From Selaginella moellendorffii (lineage: Eukaryota; Streptophyta; Lycopodiopsida; Selaginellales; Selaginellaceae), in assembly GCF_000143415.4 (NCBI RefSeq), contig NW_003314307.1, positions 605,331 through 632,830 of the forward strand: a DNA stretch of 27,500 nucleotides, written 5' to 3'. Under the pieces are notes generated by a model, which saw nothing but the letters and a program-made list of their open reading frames with translations, made no database searches and was not told where the DNA came from. Shown here one piece after another: positions 20,122 to 27,500 of the stretch (position 1 is the stretch's first letter; the number at the start of each line of letters is the position of its first letter). The translations under genes were made by a program, and so were the position numbers.

Positions 20122-20588
20122 ATTCGGACTCAGACTCGGGCTCGAACTTGGACTCGGACTCGGTCTCGGTTCCGGTTTCGGACTCGGACTCGGTCTCGGT
20201 CTCGGTCTCGGCCTTGGTCTTGGCCTCGGTCTCGGTTCCATCTCGGACTCCATCTCGGGTCCATCTCGGACTCCATCTCGGGTCCATCTCGAGTCCATCT
20301 CGGACTCCATCTTGGGTCCATCTCGGACTCCATCTTGGGTCCATCTCGGACTCCATCTCGGACTCCATCTCGGGTCCATCTCGGACTCCATCTCGGACTC
20401 CATATCGGACTCCACTTCGGGTCCATCTCGGACTCCATCTCGGACTCCATATTGGACTCCACTTCGGGTCCATCTCGGACTCCTTATCGGACTCCATTTC
20501 GGGTCCATCTCGGACTCCATATCAGACTCCACTTCGGGTCCATCTCGGACTCCAACTCAGGTCCACCTCGGACTCCATCTCGGACACT
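20122..20588. repeat. Hexamer/dodecamer satellite core of left LTR
   Basis: The first half consists of CTCGGT/CTCGGA/CTCGGC hexamers, and the second half of 12 bp TCGGACTCCATC units mixed with TCGGGTCCATC. The unit lacks stop codons in all six frames, which makes long spurious open frames on both strands (reading GLGLGLGLGL, SISDSISGPSRTP or WSPRWSPRWT). Between fixed flanks this core is about 20 bp longer than the one in the right LTR. Confidence 0.95.
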
Positions 20589-20818
20589 TCCACGTGTCAT
20601 GTGTTGGTCCTTTTTGGGTCCCTTTTTGGAGCCTTGCTTATTGGTTGCCTCGCGCTTGCTCCTCGAGCACTTTGTTGGGAGTTCCACTCCCCCTCTCGAC
20701 CTTCCAAGTCGGAGCTTTTAGTCCAAACGTGTTATGCTCGTTTGGCTTTCGCTTCGGCCACTACCACATGGCACCCTTTCCGGCTCCACTTTGGGGCCTA
20801 GGGATTTTGTGTCTCACA

Positions 20819-20840
20819 ACTCCACCACCCATAGACGAAG
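20819..20840 (-). other. Polypurine-tract candidate
   Basis: Read on the minus strand, the bases just before the left LTR are ATGGGTGGTGGAGT. This is the position and composition expected for the plus-strand priming site of an element running on the minus strand. It is broken by a few T, so the match is fair rather than perfect. Confidence 0.6.
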
Positions 20841-22194
20841 TTCAATGTCCTCATCAAATGATAAACTATTTTATAAAGTAACACCCGCATGTGTTACCAT
20901 TTCCATCCTTGGCACCTAGCCAATATTTGTCAATAGTTTGACATTGAAGGCTCACCATGCCTTGCCCATCCTCTAAGGAGCATAGTCTTTCCAACATAGA
21001 GACTTATTTGACCACCTGGGGTGGTTTGCTCCCTTTTATTGGTTCAGTTCTCACTAAACCTGTTAGAGATATCTTCTCTAACTCAATTCCCACTACTCAT
21101 TCTCGAGTGGTCTCAGTTCCCATTGATATAACCTTTGCACTTTGGAACTTTGAATTTTGACTTCTTGGAGTTAATTTCCTAGGTGTCTTCGACACCTTGC
21201 CTTGCACCTTTTGTGTAACTCCACTTCCCATCCTAGGAAGTTCTCTACTCGAGGGCACCATCATCCTCTCTTCTATTTCGTGCCACCCTGGGGCACTAAG
21301 TTCCAGTTATCATACTTTGTGCTAAGGCTGTTCATGGCCCTATCATTTGGCTACCTTACCGCTCCCTCCTGTAAGCTCCTGAGTTTGGACTTCCCAGGAG
21401 GTCACCCAGCCCAGTACTATTCACACCAAAGGACGCTTAACCCCAAATATCCCAAGACCCTTAACCGATTGGAAAAGGGGGTGCACTCTTGTTCATGGGC
21501 CCTTTCCCTTTATATTTGAACCCCAACGGATCGTCTCTCAAGTCGTTCCCTTTGGTTACTTACACCTCCCTTGGAGCTTCCCCTTTCGCCAAATCGGAGC
21601 AATTCGGAATCCATCCTTGGAAACACACTTCCTTTCCCGCAATTTGTTAGCGTCTAACACATTAGTGTTCATCGCCTAACTTTGCTACTTGGATTCCTTC
21701 CAAGGGATTCCACGGCCCTATCTTGGCCACTCATCTTTTGCTTCTATCCGTTGATTGTTGCACCAAGCAACACCGAATCTCTACCCCCCTCCTTGAGGTA
21801 TTCTTTTGATTCCATAGCAAAGGCTCTGCTTTGCCAAGACTAGGGTGTTCACCCCTAGTAAATCTCTTTAGCATCTTCTGCTGTGGGCTCTATCCACGGC
21901 CCAACTTTGTGACCCTCCCATGGGTCTCTTTAGAAACTACTTTCCTTGGACACACTATGCCATCGCAATGACATAGCTCATTTCCTTAAAGTGCTTTTCC
22001 CACTTGGTCACCTTGACCAAGCCACACCATCATCAATAGTTCAAATCAACACTTTGAACTAGGAACCTTATTTCTTAGCCCAAACAAGGACCTTGTCCTT
22101 ATTTAGCCACAAGATCACCTAGTGATCTCACCTCGGCACCTTAACAGGTTTGCCAATAAATACTAGGTCTTCCAGACCTTTAACTTGTTAACTA

Positions 22195-22480
22195 CGACCC
22201 CAAGGGCATCCCCCACACTTGGCGGTGCGCCCAAGCCAGCCCTTCTGGCCAAGGGTCCATAGCAACTGAGACTGGGTGTCCCCATCTCATTCACCACGTC
22301 TTTGGTGCCACTTGCACCAAAGTGTTCAAGTTAGATATGCTGAGCCACACTAAACAATTTAACCGTGTATCACGACTCCGAGGCATCCCTCGCTTGGCGG
22401 TGTGCCCAAGCCAGTCTCCACACTGAGAGTCCATGACCACCGAAAAATGAGTGTCCTCATATTCCAAACCATCACCACGC
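22195..22480. repeat. Imperfect direct duplication in the interior
   Basis: About 22195-22295 and 22375-22478 share CGACTCC/CGACCCC, GGCATCCC, CTTGGCGGTG and GCCCAAGCCAG, then GTCCAT and GAGTGTCC/GGGTGTCC, and end near CACCACG. The offset is about 180 bp. It is probably an old segmental duplication in the element's interior. Confidence 0.65.
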
Positions 22481-22489
22481 CCTAGTGAG

Positions 22490-22534
22490 TTGGGACTCGA
22501 ACCCAAGCACTAGAGGGTCGGGACTCGAACCCAA
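22490..22534 (-). other. Two tandem tRNA T-arm / B-box motifs
   Basis: On the minus strand, TTGGGTTCGAGTCCCGA (22518-22534) and TTGGGTTCGAGTCCCAA (22490-22506) both contain the pol III B-box consensus GGTTCGANTCC. Each can form a 5 bp T-stem; the stem is perfect in the second, with one wobble pair in the first. They are 28 bp apart. I cannot find an A box or the rest of a tRNA cloverleaf nearby, so it is not called as a tRNA gene. It may be a relic of a tRNA or SINE 3' half. Confidence 0.6.
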
Positions 22535-25053
22535 CCTCCGTATATGCATCTACAAACAGCATCACCTAGAATGCCTGGCGTGACTCCCCACGCCGGTGCA
22601 CCAACTTATACTTAAAGCGCACCATAGATCACAGCTTAGGAACCTAGTTCCTCCACACTGCCAAGTCCTCTCACTTGACAAGTCTGTGATCATACATGGA
22701 CTCCTCCATGCTTGGCCCCATGGCCCACCCTTTTTGAAGTTATCACCTTCAACTAGGGTATTTGTTCCCCTGACTTGCCAATCTCGCTTTGGCAAGTCCT
22801 CCGACCACTGTAACATGGTTCCTGCACAAGCGTGAAAGCCCTTGGTCATCGACTTTCGTTCAAAGCCCTCTCTTTGAACACTCGGGAACTTCTTCCCTAA
22901 CCTTGATAGCCTTGCCTCATGGCAAGCTTCAAGACCACGCTTCTGCTGCACCACTCTGATTTCGCGCATTTCTTGAACCATTTACGCTTGGCCTTTCTAG
23001 GTACTAAGCTACCTAGAATCATTTTTGGGAACCTTGAAGGAACTCTGTCCCTTAACTTGCTAAGGCTTCCCTTTTTGCAAGCTTTCTAATTACCATATAA
23101 TCTAACATAGACAATTCCATATTTTAGACTCTCCATGGCATCACGGTTGCTAGCAGCAACACCCTCGAACCCCCACTTGATTCTCCACTCCCAGCTGGCA
23201 TAACCAACCTTGGTTATGCCCTTCGATTCCTATGGTTCGGTTCTATCCCCTTACTTTTTGCTTTTAGCTTCACACCTTTCCTTTGGTCATTCTCCTCCAG
23301 ACCAGGAGGATAGCTTTGCACTTTCTATCATGCCTTAGCAAGTATTCTTAGAGATGAACCTACCCGATAGCCTAGGGAGTGGTTCCTCAATCCAGGTTAA
23401 TCCCACACAACGAGATTACGTTGTTGCTTACGGGCCTTTACATGCCCATCACTAGCCTTGCCAAAATTCCATTTTTGGCTTTGTCCAACTCGAGTAGACA
23501 GTCTTCTCCTGTCTCTGCCACCTTTGGATATTTGGATAGCACCTTCTATCCATCATTCGCTAGGGACTTAGTCCCTTGGTCTTTATTTATTACCCTCGCG
23601 ACATCAAACAACACTTCCTAGTGTTTTAGAGTGTTCGGGTGTCCCAATGATGACTTTTTTGACAATGAGTATTTCCTTTTATGACATTGACTTACTATAT
23701 TGCAACATAAGCAACTTATCCCCCGTAAGGGTACGTCCAACTTCTCTATGCCATTAAGAAGGTTTGGGTAGTTACCTTCTACCCGTTTAACCAATTATTT
23801 TGCACCTCTTGCTTAGTTGCCTCATAGTTGTCAAGTCCTACAACTCATTGTTGGTGCTTCCACATCTCCATCATTATCTGGGTCACCACACTCCAACTGC
23901 ATGCTCTGCCACTTAGGCTATGCCATTCCCATTTCCATTGGGATTCCTTTGGCAAGGGGTTCTCATGAACCCACCAACATAGCCTCAAGGTATCACACCT
24001 TGGCACATTTGGTGTCTCCACACCATCGGCTTCATGAGCCTACCTCTATGACACTTCTTCTTTGGGTCTAAGTCTTTGCCAAGACCAATACCGCTCTTTC
24101 TCATGCCAACCATCTGTTAGCACTGCACCATAGAGGTCACACACAACTTTGTGTCAAAGTTGTTTTCTTTTTGGGAACATCTTTCCCATGACTTTAGCAT
24201 GGCACATTTTGCCATCGATGAGATACCCTCTATTCTCATCCTTGGATCTTATGATCCCCCCCCCATCCTTCGTGGGGTACAACACACCTCAGTCCAAATG
24301 CTTCCATTAGTCCTTTTAGGACCATTCCTTGACTCTACTTGAGTCATCCAGCAGTTTTGGACTTGGTTAATCCACAGACCCGTAAGGTCCCACTTGTGAG
24401 GCACTAGCTCACTGGAATACACTTCCTGCATTCCTGTCCTACTCAGAAGGACTATTTTCATAAGTGTTACTCTGACACTTGTTTTTGTTCTCTGGGGCAA
24501 CCTCTGCCCCTTAGGACTATTTGTTCATGTGATGAGAATACCAACTCATCTCTAAGTACACCCCCCAACTCCTTGGGTTGTTCCAGCATTTATTAAAGGT
24601 AACCCCGGCTACCATTTCAAGGACTTGAGTCCTCTTCCATATTTGACCTCCCACAGTCATCACTTCTGGTCTCACATTCATGAGCACCAACCTCAACTAT
24701 ATGAGGATAATCTTGTGACTCCCTTATTGCTTTGGAGTCTTTATCTTTCTTGTGATCCTAAATTTAGTTGTTTACCACAACTACATTGGCCATTTACTGA
24801 GTCAAACGCTCATCTGGATCACATCCTCAACTCTCTGAGGAAAACCATATATTGTTCCCAAGATCCCAAAGTCATTCCCTTACCGGCCCCTTTCCTATCC
24901 ACCACATCGCGCCCAAGTCACGCATGAATTTGAGTGGAGAGCCATGTCCTCTCAGCATGCTACTCCTCAAGGATAAGCCCACTCCTAGGACCTTCCAATG
25001 CAAATATCAATGGTGATATACTTGAGCACCAATAAAAGTCAGACTAAGGAACA

Positions 25054-25065
25054 GCTTCGATACCA
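25054..25065 (-). other. Primer-binding site, initiator-Met type
   Basis: The minus strand reads TGGTATCGAAGC beginning 3 nt inside the right-hand LTR. The common plant site is TGGTATCAGAGC; ten of twelve bases agree. This fixes the element's direction as minus and makes 25069-26767 its 5' LTR. Confidence 0.85.
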
Positions 25066-25068
25066 AAT

Positions 25069-26767
25069 TGTAAGCGACTAAATTTTCCATTCTATTTTAG
25101 TCACTTAACCACACCTCCGACCACTTGGAGGAGTCTCAATCACAACCTCCATAAGTCCATTTTAGGACTTGGGACTTGCTAGCCCCGAGAATGGCATCCA
25201 TGCCACTCAACATTTGCACTTGGTCCAAGTGCCCCACGTGTCCGATCCCATGACCGACACTCAAAAGTACCACCGACATGGCAGCCTGTTACGCTAAGGC
25301 CATGCCCAATCACCTTTGCCACACTGGTAGTCCAATACCACTTGTATCACAGTCTTGGCTCTCCAAGACTAGGCAAACCATCCGTGAGTGGTCATCTCAG
25401 ATCCACTCCTTAGCATCCTGAGGATGCCCACCGACAAGGGGAATAGCCTTCCCCAATATCCCTTTGTTAGTCCCCACTAAGTCCCTTTCTGCCCCTGGCC
25501 GTGTTTGCCAACACTGCCACCGGATCGAGGCCCACAGGCCCGACCACTAAGTCCCATAGTCCTCTGGGACTTCCTCACCACACGACTGTGTCCTTGGTCA
25601 CTACCCCAGAGGACTGCTCCTCTTCCTTTCCACAGTCTGGGCCTTTGGGACAACATTTCGGAACACCGTGGCCTTACGCGAGCCACCTGGGTACTCTCCC
25701 CGCCTTCCGCCCTTGGGTGCTCTAGCCATGGGCTTAGAGCGAGGTTCCGTTGAGCCACGCCTGGTATCCAAGTAGGTAGTGCCACCCACACTTGGATTGG
25801 GAGCATCGGCCAGTCAATCTCCCAGGGGAACTAGAGCCGGCTCTTGAACACTTCACCAAGCTACCCCGCTTGTCGGTCCGTGTTCACTCTAGTCTTGGAC
25901 TTCCCAGTGGTCAGCTCATCACCCAACACTGGGTCTGGCCTTCTTGGGCCAAACTGGCCTTTCCTGGCCAAACTAGCTCCACTGGGCTCCAACCCCCACA
26001 CTCTCCCTACTATACTTTTGGAACCCCCCGCAGCCCCCCCCCCCCTGGGGGACAATCGCTTTGGGCTTTCACCCAACTGCCTGTATTAGTATTCGGACTC
26101 AGACTCGGGCTCGAACTTGGACTCAGACTCGGGCTCGAACTTGGACTCAGACTCGGTCTCGGTCCCGGTTTCGGACTCGGTCTCGGTCTCGGCCTCGGTC
26201 TCGGCCTTGGTCTCGGCCTCGGTCTCGGTTCCATCTCGGACTCCATCTCGGACTTCATCTCGGGTCCATCTTGGACTCCATCTCGGACTCCATCTCGGGT
26301 CCATCTCGGACTCCATCTCGGACTCCATATCGGACTCCACTTCGGGTCCATCTCGGACTCCATCTCGGACTCCATATCGGACTCCACTTCGGGTCCATCT
26401 CGGACTCCATCTCGGACTCCATATCGGACTCCATATCGGACTCCATTTCGGGTCCATCTCGGACTCCATATCAGACTCCACTTCGGGTCCATCTCGGACT
26501 CCAACTCAGGTCCGCCTCGGACTCCATCTCGGACACTTCCACGTGTCATGTGTTGGTCCTTTTTGGGTCCCTTTTTGGAGCCTTGCTTATTGGTTGCCTC
26601 GTGCTTACTCCTCGAGCACTTTGTTGGGAGTTCCACTCCCCCTCTCGACCTTCCAAGTCGGAGCTTTTAGTCCAAACGTGTTATGCTCGTTTGGCTTTCG
26701 CTTCGGCCACTACCACGTGGCACCCTTTCCGGCTCCACTTTGGGGCCTAGGGATTTTGTGTCTCACA
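25069..26767 (-). repeat. LTR, right copy (5' LTR of the element)
   Basis: 1699 bp with TG...CA ends on the + strand. As the 5' LTR it should carry the element's promoter on the minus strand. I see no certain TATA box in it. The differences from the left copy are few, which points to a fairly recent insertion. Confidence 0.95.
26091..26537. repeat. Hexamer/dodecamer satellite core of right LTR
   Basis: Same organisation as 20122-20588, but with a duplicated 27 bp GACTCGGGCTCGAACTTG-containing unit near 26100-26150 and fewer dodecamers. Net length between fixed flanks is about 20 bp shorter. Confidence 0.95.
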
Positions 26768-26772
26768 GTTTG
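26768..26772. repeat. Right target-site duplication, GTTTG
   Basis: Exact match to 19112-19116. The decayed tandem copy has an uninterrupted GGGAGTTTGG site at 27382-27391. Confidence 0.9.
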
Positions 26773-26930
26773 GCACCGTTCCTACGTTCAGTGACCCAAG
26801 GCCCTGAACCTTGGGTTCCTATGGACACGTGGCACAAAGAGGGTTTAGGTTCCGCTTCGTGGTGTTATCCAATGGTAAATCACCATATGATAAAGGGTCA
26901 AAACCACGTGCGCTATAGCTATTGATGAAA
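26773..26930 (+). repeat. Right part of the split host repeat
   Basis: It continues 18140-19116 after the insertion. GTGACCCAAGGCCCTGAACC near 26800 and GACACGTGGCACAAAGAGGG near 26824 correspond to decayed forms at 27412 and 27450. Confidence 0.75.
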
Positions 26931-27500
26931 TATGCTTTACCTAGTTAGAGAAATTCATTTTTTAGCTGCTAATATAGAACATGATGGTGTTTTTCTTACA
27001 TCTAAATTCATAATTTAAAAACATTCAATATTTAATAAGTTTTAAAGTTGTCTTAGAGACTAACTTCTAGAACTGGGATGAATGCCCAAAGTGAGGTTTT
27101 ATATGGGGAGCAAGGTTAAATTAAGGGGGTTCCAAATGTGTAGTAGGAATAATGGGTAGGTTAGGTATAGTTGACTAATTTAAGATATTGTTTAGCTCCC
27201 TACTAGCCATATTTGTTCTTACTCTACATATGGCTTGAGTTTAAGCCCAAACTTTATATTAGGCCATTAGTATATTGAAATAGCTCTAGACTCTATTTAG
27301 CTCTAATTTCCATGTTAGTTTTGGCATTGAGATGTCAAATGTTCAATATGTTTTTATTCTTTTGCTCTTTGATTGTATGATTGGGAGTTTGGCTTTGTCT
27401 CTTTGTTAGTGGCTAAGGCTTTGAAACTTAAGCCTCACTGCATTGCCCTTGACACATAGGTCTAAGGGATAGAATCTGTTATATGGTTATCTTATAGTAA
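26930..27500 (+). repeat. Decayed tandem copy of the host repeat, with empty insertion site
   Basis: It aligns with 18345-19116 joined to 26773-26880, at much lower GC. It contains AGTTTGGCTTTG at the point where the other copy is split. It runs off the right edge of the window. No coding sequence is seen. Confidence 0.75.

Larger units (their letters stand above)
19117..20818 (-). repeat. LTR, left copy (3' LTR of the element)
   Basis: It starts TGTAAGCGAC and ends GTGTCTCACA on the + strand. It is 1702 bp and nearly identical to 25069-26767, with scattered substitutions, a 15 bp block missing near 19532 compared with the right copy, and a different repeat count in its satellite core. Confidence 0.95.
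20841..25053 (-). other. Non-coding interior of the retrotransposon
   Basis: About 4.2 kb without a supported gene. The longest minus-strand open stretches are 22562-22981 (139 codons, reading MVQEMREIRVVQQKRGLEAC at its start) and 24249-24500; neither shows a known retroelement motif. About 21430-21570 is the GC-rich counterpart of decayed sequence near 15910-16020 and 17480-17560. Two further repeats inside are listed separately. Confidence 0.7.
19117..26767 (-). mobile_element. Complete non-autonomous LTR retrotransposon (LARD-like), 7651 bp
   Basis: Two near-identical LTRs (19117-20818 and 25069-26767), each with TG...CA ends, enclose a 4250 bp interior, and a 5 bp GTTTG duplication flanks the whole. 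The element's sense is the minus strand: next to the right-hand LTR the minus strand reads TTGGTATCGAAGC, a close match to the primer site for initiator Met tRNA, and next to the left-hand LTR it has a purine-rich tract. The interior has no ORF above about 140 codons, and I found no protease, reverse transcriptase, RNase H or integrase motif on either strand. It must have used proteins from another element. LTRs of 1.7 kb with a long non-coding interior fit the LARD class; the PBS type is common in Ty3/Gypsy and Copia elements, so superfamily is undecided. Confidence 0.9.

Noticed and set aside
20122-20588. CRISPR array
   Set aside because: There are no unique spacers. The units are short tandem hexamers and dodecamers in a eukaryotic LTR.
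19877-20881. 334-codon open frame (GLGLGLGL.../SDSISGPSRTP) and similar long frames on both strands in each LTR
   Set aside because: The hexamer and dodecamer units lack stops in all six frames. The frames cross the LTR border into unrelated interior sequence, and their repeat counts differ between LTRs.
22490-22534. A complete tRNA gene
   Set aside because: Only T-arm/B-box text is present. No A box, anticodon arm or acceptor stem could be found upstream on the minus strand.
22562-22981. Gag or integrase remnant in the 139-codon minus frame
   Set aside because: No zinc knuckle, HHCC, DDE or RT motif is visible. The frame is only modestly long for the composition.

Overview
This looks like a piece of a plant nuclear genome, best guess a lycophyte such as Selaginella. 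The evidence is compact GC-rich exons separated by many 54-80 nt introns with clear gt...ag borders, a PPR relic of the plant organelle type, and large methylation-decayed LTR-retrotransposon blocks. There is no prokaryotic operon structure. The organism call is inference; no species marker is present.

Layout. (1) 1-3374: GC-rich minisatellite, then a broken multi-exon WD40-repeat gene (copy A, + strand). (2) 3826-6025: an unrecognised six-exon gene, the best candidate for a live gene, with a doubtful first exon. (3) 6026-8030: AT-rich DNA with a hairpin and one end of a dispersed repeat. (4) 8031-10390: an inverted second copy of 1-2737 (copy B, - strand), rearranged by at least two internal micro-inversions and deletions. 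(5) 10949-12460: a PPR pseudogene with many frameshifts and a TATA box upstream. (6) 12724-14460: second copy of the dispersed repeat, an orphan exon pair, a possible small non-autonomous Helitron and AT-rich repeats. (7) 14985-18139: strongly AT-decayed duplicated retroelement sequence, including a decayed LTR piece at 16531-16790. (8) 18140-26930: a GC-richer repeat copy split by a complete 7.65 kb LTR retrotransposon (19117-26767, sense on the - strand, TSD GTTTG). (9) 26930-27500: a decayed tandem copy of the split repeat that carries the uninterrupted insertion site.

Biology. Little here works together as a pathway. The window records genome turnover: inverted duplication of a dying gene, complementary exon loss in its two arms, and nested retroelements whose old copies have drifted from about half GC to very AT-rich mainly by C>T and G>A changes. 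The retrotransposon has large LTRs built around a hexamer/dodecamer satellite, an iMet-type primer site, a purine tract and matching TSDs, but no recognisable gag or pol in its 4.25 kb interior. It is therefore a non-autonomous, LARD-like element. The interior also holds two tandem tRNA T-arm/B-box motifs. I found no CRISPR array, rRNA gene or complete tRNA gene. Alignments and percent identities were judged by eye.
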